This document shows, piece after piece, positions 35,015-43,751 of a stretch of DNA of 64,000 nucleotides. Position 1 is the first letter of the stretch; every line of letters begins with the position of its first letter. Position numbers and translations under genes: made by a program. Source of the stretch: Candidatus Halocynthiibacter alkanivorans (lineage in GTDB: Bacteria; Pseudomonadota; Alphaproteobacteria; Rhodobacterales; Rhodobacteraceae); the NCBI RefSeq assembly GCF_003333265.1, contig NZ_QOLB01000137.1, positions 29,449 to 93,448 of the forward strand, written 5' to 3'. The notes beneath the pieces are model-generated. The model had not been told where the DNA came from. It worked only from the letters and a program-made list of their open reading frames with translations, and ran no database searches.

Positions 35015-36790
35015 TTGCGTATCAATTCAGAAAAACTGCGCGGCTATTTTCCGATCCTCGACTGGGGCTCGCGCTACAACCGTGACCGGCTGAGCAATGA
35101 CCTGGTGGCAGCCCTCATCGTGACCATCATGCTGATCCCGCAGTCGCTGGCCTATGCGTTGCTGGCCGGTCTGCCGGCAGAGATGGGCCTTTACGCCTCG
35201 ATCGCCCCGCTGCTGGCATATGCGGTGTTTGGCACGTCGCGCGTACTTGCGGTGGGGCCGGTGGCGGTGGTGTCGCTGATGACCGCGGCGGCGGTGGGCA
35301 ATCTGGCACTGCAAGGCACCGCAGAATACGCCGCGGCGGCGATCACGCTGGCGTTTATTTCCGGGCTGATCCTGCTGGTGATGGGCCTGTTCCGTCTTGG
35401 TTTTCTGGCCAATTTCCTGTCTCACCCGGTGATTGCCGGTTTTATCACCGCTTCGGGCATTCTGATCGCCACCTCGCAGCTGAAACATATATTTGGCGTC
35501 CAGGCTCAGGGCCACACTTTGCCGCAGATCCTCGGCTCACTGCTGTCAAACCTGGGGGATTTCAACTGGATTACCCTGATGGTTGGCGTTTCTACTACTG
35601 CATTTTTGTTCTGGGTTCGCAAAGGCTTAAAACCTCTTCTTCTGGCGACGGGCCTGGGCCCGCGCATGGCTGAAATCCTCGCCAAAGCCGGGCCGGTGGC
35701 CGCGGTGGCGCTGACCACAATTGCCGCCTGGACATTTGGATTTGAAGCGCGCGGCGTCGCACTTGTCGGTGAGGTGCCAAGCGGCTTGCCACCGCTGACA
35801 TTGCCTGGGTTTTCGCCCCAGGTCTGGAGCAGCCTGTTTGGTTCCGCGCTGTTGATTTCCGTTATTGGTTTTGTGGAATCGGTGTCGGTGGCGCAAACCC
35901 TGGCAGCCAAAAAACGTCAGCGCATCGTGCCCAATCAGGAACTCATCGGCCTGGGCGCCTCCAATGTGGCCTCGGCGATCTCGGGCGGCTTTCCGGTCAC
36001 CGGTGGGTTTTCCCGCTCGGTGGTGAATTTTGACGCCGGTGCAGAAACTCCCGCCGCCGGTGCTTTTACCGCCGTGGGCATCATGCTTGCGGCCGTGTTC
36101 CTGACGCCGCTGCTGTTCTTTTTACCCAAGGCCACGCTCGCCGCCACCATCATCGTCGCGGTGCTCAGCCTGGTGGATCTGTCGATCCTGCGCACCACAT
36201 GGACCTATGCGCGCTCCGATTTCGCGGCGGTGTCTGCGACGGTGGTGCTAACTCTTGGATTTGGAGTCGAGGTCGGCGTCTCCTCAGGCGTGCTGCTCTC
36301 CATCCTGCTGCATCTCTACAAAACCTCACGCCCCCATGTGGCCGAAGTCGGGCTGGTTCCCGGCACCGAGCATTTCCGCAATATCGACCGCCACGACGTG
36401 CTGACCCGGGACCATCTGGTCACCATCCGGGTGGATGAAAGCCTATATTTCGCCAATGCACGGTTTCTGGAAGATCTGATCTATGACCGAGTCACCAAAG
36501 ATTGTCCGGTCACCGATGTGGTGTTGATGTGTCCGGCAGTGAACGACATTGATGCGTCGGCGCTGGAAAGTCTCGAAGCGATCAATCACCGTCTTCAGGA
36601 TATGGGTATCCGGCTGCACCTGTCCGAGGTCAAAGGCCCGGTGATGGATAAACTGCAACGGGTTGATTTTGTGGGTGATCTCAGCGGTCAGGTGTTCCTG
36701 TCGCAATATGAGGCGATGCGGGCGCTTGCGGATGTGGGCGATCAGACGGTCAAACTTCCGGGTGCGTCTCAAGTCAAAACTCAGGCCTGA
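35015..36790 (+). CDS. SulP-family anion transporter with STAS domain
   Basis: The 591-residue protein has a membrane domain of 10-14 helices at about residues 25-430, with SulP signatures (IPQSLAYALLAGLPAEMGLYA, then GFVESVSVAQTLAAKKRQR, then FPVTGGFSRSVVNFDAGA) and a cytoplasmic STAS domain at about 440-560 (VTDVVLMCPAVNDIDASALE). The family moves sulfate, bicarbonate or other anions. The TTG at 35015 is preceded by AAGGA at eight bases and no suitable ATG exists nearby. Position after sulfur-oxidation genes suggests sulfite or sulfate as substrate. Confidence 0.92.
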   Translation: MRINSEKLRGYFPILDWGSRYNRDRLSNDLVAALIVTIMLIPQSLAYALLAGLPAEMGLYASIAPLLAYAVFGTSRVLAVGPVAVVSLMTAAAVGNLALQGTAEYAAAAITLAFISGLILLVMGLFRLGFLANFLSHPVIAGFITASGILIATSQLKHIFGVQAQGHTLPQILGSLLSNLGDFNWITLMVGVSTTAFLFWVRKGLKPLLLATGLGPRMAEILAKAGPVAAVALTTIAAWTFGFEARGVALVGEVPSGLPPLTLPGFSPQVWSSLFGSALLISVIGFVESVSVAQTLAAKKRQRIVPNQELIGLGASNVASAISGGFPVTGGFSRSVVNFDAGAETPAAGAFTAVGIMLAAVFLTPLLFFLPKATLAATIIVAVLSLVDLSILRTTWTYARSDFAAVSATVVLTLGFGVEVGVSSGVLLSILLHLYKTSRPHVAEVGLVPGTEHFRNIDRHDVLTRDHLVTIRVDESLYFANARFLEDLIYDRVTKDCPVTDVVLMCPAVNDIDASALESLEAINHRLQDMGIRLHLSEVKGPVMDKLQRVDFVGDLSGQVFLSQYEAMRALADVGDQTVKLPGASQVKTQA

Positions 36791-36866
36791 GACGCGGCGC
36801 AGATGAGCTGTACCCTCCGGATTTCTGTTGCCTGAACAGACCGGGGGGCGCTAGTCTCTGCTCAAC

Positions 36867-36880
36867 TGAACGTTTGTTCA
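36867..36880. promoter_or_regulatory. Palindrome TGAACGTTTGTTCA upstream of the SDR gene
   Basis: Perfect five-base arms (TGAAC/GTTCA) around GTTT lie 21 bases before the SDR start. Position and symmetry suggest a repressor site, possibly of a TetR-type acyl-CoA regulator. Confidence 0.4.
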
Positions 36881-36901
36881 TTTCGCGCATGAGGAGAGAC
36901 C

Positions 36902-37666
36902 ATGAAAATTGAAGCAGGAATGCAGGCGGTTGTCACCGGAGCGGCCTCTGGTCTGGGTGCTGCCGTGGCCAAAACCCTGGCGGATGCCGGCGCTCTGGTC
37001 ACGATATTTGACATGAATGCAGAGGCGGGCAACGCCACCGCTGCTGATCTCAACGGGCATTTCGAGGCGGTGGATGTCAGCGATCCTGCCAGTGTCGCGG
37101 CTGGGTTTGAAAATGTTGCCCAGCGTGGCGGCCTGCGCATCGTGATCAATTGCGCCGGTCTGGCACCTGCCGCCAAGACCGTGTCCCGCGGTGTCGCCCA
37201 CAATCCGGAAATGTTTTCCAAAGTGATCAGCGTCAATCTGATCGGCAGCTTTAACGTTGCCAGTCAGGGCGCGGCGCTGATGGCGGCCTCTGAGCCGGTG
37301 AATGAAGACGGCGAACGTGGTGTGATCATCAACACCGCCTCGGTTGCCGCCTATGAAGGCCAGGTGGGACAGCTGGCCTATGCCGCGTCCAAAGGCGGCA
37401 TCGTTTCGATGACGCTGCCGATGGCGCGCGATCTGGCTCAGGCCGGGATTCGCGTCTGTGCCATTGCGCCGGGCATTATGCAGACGCCGATGCTGGCCGG
37501 GCTGCCACAAGAGGTTCAGGACAGTTTGGGTCAGCAGGTGCCGTTTCCGTCGCGCCTGGGCAAGGCCGGCGAATACGCCTCGCTTGTGGCGCATATTATC
37601 GACAATCCGATGTTAAACGGTGAGGTGATCCGGCTGGACGGTGCGATCCGGATGGCCCCGCGCTAA
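36902..37666 (+). CDS. SDR dehydrogenase, 3-hydroxyacyl-CoA type
   Basis: The 254-residue short-chain dehydrogenase has the NAD-binding TGAASGLG (12-19), NCAG, Asn112, and catalytic Ser147, Tyr160 and Lys164 (YAASK). The overall pattern (VIINTASVAAYEGQVGQLAYAA, then APGIMQTPML) is like the HSD17B10 type-2 3-hydroxyacyl-CoA or 2-methyl-3-hydroxybutyryl-CoA dehydrogenases of fatty-acid and isoleucine degradation. AGGAGAG precedes the ATG. It is a single-gene unit behind a palindrome. Substrate is inferred from family resemblance only. Confidence 0.9.
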   Translation: MKIEAGMQAVVTGAASGLGAAVAKTLADAGALVTIFDMNAEAGNATAADLNGHFEAVDVSDPASVAAGFENVAQRGGLRIVINCAGLAPAAKTVSRGVAHNPEMFSKVISVNLIGSFNVASQGAALMAASEPVNEDGERGVIINTASVAAYEGQVGQLAYAASKGGIVSMTLPMARDLAQAGIRVCAIAPGIMQTPMLAGLPQEVQDSLGQQVPFPSRLGKAGEYASLVAHIIDNPMLNGEVIRLDGAIRMAPR

Positions 37667-38025
37667 AGACAAAAAAAACCACCCTGTCCAAAGGGCAGGG
37701 TGGCGCACTCGTTACACAGTTAACAAGGCGGGCCGCAGACGGCACTCGCCGTATAGGTGTATTGAGCGCCGAATTTGTTGATAAAACATTAAATGCAAAA
37801 GCATCTTTTTTAGCCTCGTATTCGCCGGCCTGGACATCCTCCCCGGTTCTGATGAAAAAACGGGCTGTTTCAGCTGCAAATGCCTGTTCAGTGGACCAGT
37901 TGTCTTTCCACGCAGCCAGGCAGGCGGCGGCCATGGCATTACCCACTATTCTCGGCTATCTCTGAATGCGACAACGCCCACCGCAACTGCGCCGGACCCT
38001 CCGGCGCCACAGCAGAAAGCCCGGC
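37667..38025. other. 359-base region with a minus-strand terminator and unclear coding
   Basis: No plus-strand gene is supported. The terminator at 37671-37703 is oriented for minus-strand transcription. A minus-strand frame from 37946 looks protein-like for its first 65 or so codons (AAWKDNWSTEQAFAAETARF) but runs through the terminator to 37596. Another minus-strand frame stops at 37712, just before the hairpin. This could be a small gene, a frameshifted remnant or an RNA. Confidence 0.45.
37671..37703 (-). terminator. Intrinsic terminator on the minus strand
   Basis: CCACCCTGCCC and GGACAGGGTGG form an 11-base stem (one G-T pair) with a three-base loop, followed on the minus strand by TTTTTTTT. 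On the plus strand the stem is followed by CGCACTC, so it is not the SDR terminator. Confidence 0.68.
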
Positions 38026-39009
38026 ATGGAATTCAGCAGTTATGTTCGCACCCTGGGCCGCGGCCCCGGACGCTCCCGCGCGCTGACCCAGGAGGAGGCG
38101 CAGGATGCAATGCGCCAGATCCTTGCCGGCACGCCGGCGCCCGAAGCGGTCGGGGCGCTGTTGATGCTGCTGCGCTACCGCGGTGAAAGCGCCGCTGAAA
38201 TTGCCGGTTTTGTTGAGGCGGTGCGCGCGGATTTTGCGCCCTGGAGCGGCGCGCGCCCGGCGTTGGACTGGCCCAGTTATGCGGCCGGGCGCACACGGGG
38301 CGTGGCCTGGTTCCTGCTTGCCGCGCGCCTGGTTGCCGGCGCCGGTTATCCGGTTCTACTGCATGGTTGGAACTCGCACCAGAATCCGCTGGCGTCAGTG
38401 CGCGCAGCGCTGCCCGCCGCTGCCATCCCCGAGGCCAGCAGTATCGAACAGGCCTCAACCCTGCTGCAATCCCACAACATTGCCTATCTGCCGCTTGAAC
38501 TTTTTGCCCCCAAAGTGCTGGACCTGCTGAAGTTGCGCGACGTGCTGGGGCTGCGCTCGGCAATGAACACCGTCTGCCGCATGCTCAACCCGGGCCTGGC
38601 CCCGGCCTCGGTGCAGGGAGTGTTTCATCCGTCCTACCGGGAACTTCAGGCCGATGCGGGCGCATTGCTCGGGCAATCTGCCCTCAGCGTAATCAAAGGC
38701 GGTGGCGGTGAGTTTGAACGCCACCCCTCCAAAGAGATCGCCGTGTTTGGCCTGCGTCAGGGTGCGCCCTGGCAGGATCAGGGCCAGCCTTTGTCCGGTG
38801 AGGCCCGCCGGCTCGGCGACGGCGACTATCAGGTTACGGATCTTGCCCGGCTCTGGAGCGGCGATTTGCAAGACGAGTTTGCCCTCGCAGTGGTCACTGG
38901 CACAGCAGCGCTCGCGTTGCACAGCCTGGGCGCTGCCGACAGCGTCTCTGCGGCGGGTGAGCTTGCCAACACCCTCTGGGGCGACCGTAATAAGACAGGT
39001 GCAGTATGA
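38026..39009 (+). CDS. ybiB: Glycosyltransferase-family-3 protein (YbiB/TrpD2-like)
   Basis: The 327-residue protein resembles YbiB/TrpD2, relatives of anthranilate phosphoribosyltransferase that bind nucleic acid and lack a known reaction. Visible features are the N-terminal helical domain (LTQEEAQDAMRQILAGTPAPEAVGALLMLLRYRGESA), a phosphorylase-like core with LHGWNSHQNP, AYLPLELFAPKVLDLLKLRDVLGLRSAMNT and a late GGGGEFERHP. The ATG at 38026 has only a weak ribosome site. Its stop overlaps the siroheme synthase start by four bases, which suggests shared use in nitrogen or sulfur assimilation. Confidence 0.82.
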   Translation: MEFSSYVRTLGRGPGRSRALTQEEAQDAMRQILAGTPAPEAVGALLMLLRYRGESAAEIAGFVEAVRADFAPWSGARPALDWPSYAAGRTRGVAWFLLAARLVAGAGYPVLLHGWNSHQNPLASVRAALPAAAIPEASSIEQASTLLQSHNIAYLPLELFAPKVLDLLKLRDVLGLRSAMNTVCRMLNPGLAPASVQGVFHPSYRELQADAGALLGQSALSVIKGGGGEFERHPSKEIAVFGLRQGAPWQDQGQPLSGEARRLGDGDYQVTDLARLWSGDLQDEFALAVVTGTAALALHSLGAADSVSAAGELANTLWGDRNKTGAV

Positions 39010-40004
39010 AATATTTCCCGATGTTTCTGCGCGTCGCCGATCAGGATGTCTTCATCATTGGCGGCGGCGAACAGTCGGCACAAAAAGCACGGCTGATGTT
39101 AAAGACGGAAGCCCGCATCACCCTGGTGGCGCCGGAGCTTGACGAAGAGCTTTCTGCGCTGGTTTCAGAGGGTGCTGCCAAATGGCGTGGCGACCGGGCG
39201 ACCGCAGACAGTGTGCGCGGCGCGGCACTGGTGTTCATCTGCACCGGCGACAGCGCTCAGGATGCGGAGATCTGCAGCGAGCTGCGCCCCTCAGGCGCCA
39301 TGATCAACGTGGTGGATCAACCCGAGCTGTGTGACGCCACCACGCCCTCGATTGTGGACCGTGATCCGCTGGTGATTGCCATAGGTACCGAAGGCGCGGC
39401 CCCGGTGCTGGCGCGCCAGATCAAAACCCGCATTGAGGAGACACTGGAACCCCGCCTTGGCGAATTGGTGGCGCTTGCAGCCCGTCTGCGGCTCTCCGCT
39501 GCCCAGCATGTGGCGTCCGAGCGGCGGCGCGGCTTGTGGCGCTGGGTGTTTGGCGGTGCGCCGCGCCGGCTCCATGCCCGTGGCGCGGAACGCGAGGCCG
39601 CCAGTCTGCTGAAAGAGGCGATTGCTGCCGGGGGTGCGCCGGACGACGCCGGGCACGGGGCGCTTACCCTGATCGGGGCAGGGCCGGGGCCGGTTGATCT
39701 GCTGACCCTGCGCGCGGTGCAGCGCCTGCAGGAAGCCGATATCGTGTTTTACCCCGATGCCAGCAGCGCCGCAGTGCTGGAACTGGCGCGACGGGATTGC
39801 ACCCGGATCTGCATTGGCAAAACTCAGGTCACAGCGGCCTGGACCGAGGCTGCAATTGCAGAACGGGTGATGGCGGAGCTGGCGCTCGGGCGGCGGGTGC
39901 TGCGCATCCTGCCCGGCGCGGGCAATCAACAGGTGGCGGAACTGGACCTTGCTGTGGCCGCAAAGTTTGACGTGGAGCGGGTGCCAGGCCTGAAACAGGG
40001 CTGA
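39006..40004 (+). CDS. cysG: Siroheme synthase with half-length methyltransferase domain
   Basis: Residues 1-205 form the precorrin-2 dehydrogenase/ferrochelatase module (IIGGGEQSAQKARLMLK near 18-34; NVVDQPELCDATTPSIVDRD near 106-125). Residues 218-332 start as a uroporphyrinogen-III methyltransferase (LTLIGAGPGPVDLLTLRAVQ) but end at VERVPGLKQG, about half the normal 240 residues. The GGDPFVFGRGG-type motif is replaced by LPGAGNQQVAEL. The methyltransferase half is therefore probably inactive, and a separate CobA would be needed. The start overlaps ybiB by four bases. Confidence 0.85.
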   Translation: MKYFPMFLRVADQDVFIIGGGEQSAQKARLMLKTEARITLVAPELDEELSALVSEGAAKWRGDRATADSVRGAALVFICTGDSAQDAEICSELRPSGAMINVVDQPELCDATTPSIVDRDPLVIAIGTEGAAPVLARQIKTRIEETLEPRLGELVALAARLRLSAAQHVASERRRGLWRWVFGGAPRRLHARGAEREAASLLKEAIAAGGAPDDAGHGALTLIGAGPGPVDLLTLRAVQRLQEADIVFYPDASSAAVLELARRDCTRICIGKTQVTAAWTEAAIAERVMAELALGRRVLRILPGAGNQQVAELDLAVAAKFDVERVPGLKQG

Positions 40005-40146
40005 CGGCCCGGGTACTGATGCCTGTCGCTGGGGCCCGTCCCGGTCTCCGGACCAAGGGCCGCTTCGCATATCCGGGCGCAGAGGCCACCAAAGGTTCGG
40101 AATTACCGGAGTTACAGCGCCCTGGCCGCTCGGTCTCCCCGGGCCG

Positions 40147-40992
40147 CTATCTGGCAAAGCGCAGCAGTGCCGCGCCGACAAGCGTGGCCATGGTCGAAAA
40201 CACTTTTGCCAGGTCCATGCGCTCTTTCATAAAGAACACGCCGATCAGCAGGGCAAACACAATGCTGCTCTCGCGCAAAGCGGTGACCAGCGCGATGGGC
40301 GCCTGGGTAAAGGCCCAGATCACCAGCGCGTAGGCGACAAAAGACGCGCCACCGCCAAAGACAAACACCGGCAAGGCCGAGGTGAACACCGTTTTGAAAC
40401 GCCGCGGCGCGGTGAGCGCGGTGTAGATGGCGATCAGCACCACATTGCCCAACGCCAGCCAGCTGTAAAACCCAAGCGACGTGCCCGCCAGCCGCGCCCC
40501 CATCCCGTCCACTATCGAATAGGCGGCGATGAAACAGCCGGTGACAAAGGCAAGCTTTGCTGCTTTCAGATTGCGCTGCCCGTCACTGCGGCGCACCAGG
40601 CTCATGCTCAGGATGCCGGCCCCGATGATGCCGACGGCCAGCAGTTCCAGCGGTTGCAGCACCACCCCAAGAAACAGCACCGACACCAGCGCCACCAGCA
40701 AGGGCGCGCTGCCCCGGGCAATGGGATAGACCTGGGTCAGATCCCCTGCGCGATAAGAATGCAGCAGGAACAGCTGATAGCCCGCATGCAGCGCGATACC
40801 TGTGATCAGCCAGGGCAGGCTGGCAACGGACGGGGCGGGTACAAACAGCAGGCTCAGCGCCGCAAGCGGCATGTGCCCCATTACGACAGCGGTCATACTG
40901 GTGTATTTGTCGGCACCGTTTTTAACCAGCGCATTCCAGGTCGCGTGCAGCAAAGCGGCGGCGATCACCGCGCCAAATACCAAAGCGCTCAT
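40147..40992 (-). CDS. EamA/DMT-family transporter
   Basis: The 281-residue inner-membrane protein has about ten hydrophobic helices in two EamA repeats (HATWNALVKNGADKYTSM near the start, IALVTALRESSIVFALLIGV near the end). The drug/metabolite transporter superfamily exports amino acids, metabolites or drugs; substrate is unknown here. The ATG at 40992 follows GGGGGA. It is convergent with the siroheme synthase gene. The 142-base gap between them shows nothing else. Confidence 0.9.
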   Translation of the reverse strand: MSALVFGAVIAAALLHATWNALVKNGADKYTSMTAVVMGHMPLAALSLLFVPAPSVASLPWLITGIALHAGYQLFLLHSYRAGDLTQVYPIARGSAPLLVALVSVLFLGVVLQPLELLAVGIIGAGILSMSLVRRSDGQRNLKAAKLAFVTGCFIAAYSIVDGMGARLAGTSLGFYSWLALGNVVLIAIYTALTAPRRFKTVFTSALPVFVFGGGASFVAYALVIWAFTQAPIALVTALRESSIVFALLIGVFFMKERMDLAKVFSTMATLVGAALLRFAR

Positions 40993-41134
40993 TCCGGTCC
41001 CCCGTAGATTTCGTACTGTACAGCCGCTGCAGGTGCCGGATGGCGGGCGCAGCGACCCCTTTTGTTCAACTTCGTGCCGGTGTCGCCAATACACACTTAT
41101 AGCGGATGCCGGTGTCGCGGCTGCCGGACCGGCC

Positions 41135-43534
41135 TCATTTCTTTTTCATCGCATCCAGAAGCGCGGCGCCAAAAGCCCCGGTTTCCGCCGCTTTTGGCGC
41201 CGGTTTCTGGCCCTGATTTGGCGTGTGCTGGTTTTTACCGTGCTTGTGCTGACCCTGTTTTGACTGGCCCTGGAATTTACCACCAGCGCCACCGCCAGGC
41301 TTACTACCGCCCCTGCGATCCTGGTCCCGCGTCCCGGCTGCGCCGCCACGCCCGGCGTCCTGCTGGCCCGCGTTGTCTTTGCGCATGGTCAACCCGATGC
41401 GTTTGCGTGGGATATCCACCTCGACCACCCGTACTTTGACCACATCGCCGGCCTTGACCACCTCATGGGGGTCTTTGACAAACCGGTCGGCCAGTTGTGA
41501 CACATGCACCAACCCGTCCTGATGCACCCCCACATCGATAAAGGCACCAAAGGCCGCCACATTTGTGACCGTGCCCTCCAGCGACATGCCCGGTTTCAGG
41601 TCTTTGATATCCTCAACGCCATCAGTGAAACTGGCGGTGACAAATTCGGGACGCGGATCGCGCCCGGGTTTTTCCAGCTCCGCCAGAATGTCGCGCACTG
41701 TCGGCAGGCCGAATTTCTCGTCGACAAAATCCTCAGCCGCAATATTCGCGAGCAGCGCCGGCTCTGTGCGCAACGCACGCAGATCGCGGCCACAGGCCTT
41801 GATGATCCTGCGCGCCAAACGATAGGCTTCGGGGTGGACCGCAGAGCCATCCAGCGGCTCTTTACTGTCAGCAATGCGCAGAAATCCGGCGCATTGCTCA
41901 AAGGTCCGGCTGCCAAGCCGCGGCACTTCCATCAGCGCCTTGCGGCTTTCAAAGGCACCATTTTCATCGCGATAGGCCACAATGCTTTCCGCCAGCGCCG
42001 GGCTGAGACCGGAGACATGCGCCAGCAACGGTGCCGAAGCCATGTTCAGATCCACTCCGACCGCGTTCACCGCATCTTCCACCACCGCTTCAAGCGATCG
42101 GCCAAGGCGGAACTGGTCCACATCATGCTGATACTGGCCAACACCGATGGATTTTGGCTCGATCTTCACCAGTTCCGCCAACGGGTCCTGCAGACGCCGC
42201 GCAATCGACACTGCACCGCGCAGCGACACGTCGAGATCAGGGAATTCTTTCGCCGCAAGCTCAGAGGCAGAATAAACCGAGGCACCGGCCTCGGACACAA
42301 TCACCTTGGTGGGTTTGGGCGTCGGCAGCGCCTGCAATACATCGGCAATCAGCCGCTCGGATTCGCGGCTGGCGGTGCCATTGCCGATCGCGATCAGATC
42401 GACGCCATGTTTGCGGATCAGACCCGCAATCGTTGCCATCGAACCCTGAATGTCTTTGCGTGGCTGGAACGGGTACACCGTCGCTGTGTCTAATACCTTG
42501 CCAGTGGCATCTACCACTGCGATTTTGCAGCCGGTGCGGATGCCCGGGTCCAGCCCGAGCGTGGCGCGCGGTCCGGCGGGCGCGGCCAGCAGCAGGTCCT
42601 TGAGATTGCGGGCAAACACCCGGATCGCCTCGTCATGGGAGCGCCGGCGCAGATCTGCCATCAGATCCAGCGTCATCGACAGGCTCAACTTGATGCGCCA
42701 GGCCCAGGACGCCTGGGTGCGCAACCAGAGATCGCCCGGCTGCTGGCCGCTGACCTGCAGCGCGCCGCAGATCATCGCTTCGACCGGCGCGGTGTCATTT
42801 TCCGCCCCCGGCGTAATCTCCAGCGTCAGAACCTGCTCCTTGCTGGCCCGCAACATCGCCAGAGCCCGGTGACCCGGCACCACAGACCAACGCTCGCTAT
42901 GGGCAAAATAGTCGGAAAATTTGGCGCCCTTGTCCTCTTCGCCCTTGATCACCGTGGCGTTCATCCAGGCGTTTTTCTGCATATAGTCGCGCAGCCGCCC
43001 GATCAGCGTGGCGTCTTCCACCAGCCCTTCCACAATAATGTCCCGCGCCCCCATCAGAGCCGCTTTCACATCGACCACAGCGTCGGTGTTATAGGCAGTG
43101 GCCAGCCGCTGCGGATCGGCGGCACGGTTGGCGCGGATCGCATCCGCCAGCGGCTCCAGCCCGTTTTCCCGCGCGATGGTCGCCTTGGTGCGACGCTTGG
43201 TTTTATAGGGCAGGTAGATGTCTTCCAGCACCGCTTTGGTACTGGCGCCATTGATGGATTTCTCCAGCATATCCGTCATCTTGCCCTGGTCCCGGATCGT
43301 TTGCAGGATCACCCCGCGCCGCTGTTCCAGTTCGCGCAGATAGACCAGCCGCTCCGCCAGGTTGCGCAATTGGGTGTCGTCCAGCCCGCCGGTTGCCTCT
43401 TTGCGGTAACGCGCCACAAACGGCACGGTCGATCCTTCGTCCAACAGGGACACCGCAGCCACAACCTGATCGGGGCGGGCGCTGATTTCGGTGGCAATGG
43501 TGCTGGCGATACGGCGGGAGGTCTCGGGAGTCAT
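41135..43534 (-). CDS. tex: Transcription accessory protein Tex
   Basis: Tex is an RNA-binding protein related to eukaryotic Spt6, with roles in transcription and RNA metabolism. The 799-residue protein has an N-terminal helical region (VPFVARYRKEATGGLDDTQL near residue 40), a YqgF/RNase-H-like domain (LGLDPGIRTGCKIAVVD), helix-hairpin-helix motifs, and an S1 domain at about 649-720 (GTVTNVAAFGAFIDVGVHQD). The last 75 residues are a Gly/Gln/Lys-rich basic tail. The ATG at 43534 follows AGGACG; an upstream extension of 49 codons is Pro/Arg-rich and unlike the family. Confidence 0.95.
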   Translation of the reverse strand: MTPETSRRIASTIATEISARPDQVVAAVSLLDEGSTVPFVARYRKEATGGLDDTQLRNLAERLVYLRELEQRRGVILQTIRDQGKMTDMLEKSINGASTKAVLEDIYLPYKTKRRTKATIARENGLEPLADAIRANRAADPQRLATAYNTDAVVDVKAALMGARDIIVEGLVEDATLIGRLRDYMQKNAWMNATVIKGEEDKGAKFSDYFAHSERWSVVPGHRALAMLRASKEQVLTLEITPGAENDTAPVEAMICGALQVSGQQPGDLWLRTQASWAWRIKLSLSMTLDLMADLRRRSHDEAIRVFARNLKDLLLAAPAGPRATLGLDPGIRTGCKIAVVDATGKVLDTATVYPFQPRKDIQGSMATIAGLIRKHGVDLIAIGNGTASRESERLIADVLQALPTPKPTKVIVSEAGASVYSASELAAKEFPDLDVSLRGAVSIARRLQDPLAELVKIEPKSIGVGQYQHDVDQFRLGRSLEAVVEDAVNAVGVDLNMASAPLLAHVSGLSPALAESIVAYRDENGAFESRKALMEVPRLGSRTFEQCAGFLRIADSKEPLDGSAVHPEAYRLARRIIKACGRDLRALRTEPALLANIAAEDFVDEKFGLPTVRDILAELEKPGRDPRPEFVTASFTDGVEDIKDLKPGMSLEGTVTNVAAFGAFIDVGVHQDGLVHVSQLADRFVKDPHEVVKAGDVVKVRVVEVDIPRKRIGLTMRKDNAGQQDAGRGGAAGTRDQDRRGGSKPGGGAGGKFQGQSKQGQHKHGKNQHTPNQGQKPAPKAAETGAFGAALLDAMKKK

Positions 43535-43751
43535 ATGCGTCCTGGGCATGGGGATCGGGAGCGCCAGCATAGCCGGGCAACCCCGCCGGGCCAAGGGCGG
43601 GCGGGGGCCAAATGCGGGCTTTTTCGCCGGGGCCGGAATGCAGTCGAAAACAGCCCGAACGTGTGTCCGCCGCTGCAGCAATCAATGCACGCCGCAACGA
43701 GCTGTTACCGTTGCGCCTGCCTTGTGCCGTCTCTGTGCTGGCTTTGAGCCG

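Noticed and set aside
37679..37703. Hairpin considered as the SDR gene terminator
   Set aside because: The T-run exists only on the minus-strand side; the plus strand continues with CGCACTC.
41504..42493. 329-codon plus-strand frame inside tex
   Set aside because: Antisense shadow of tex with composition typical of such frames and no ribosome site.
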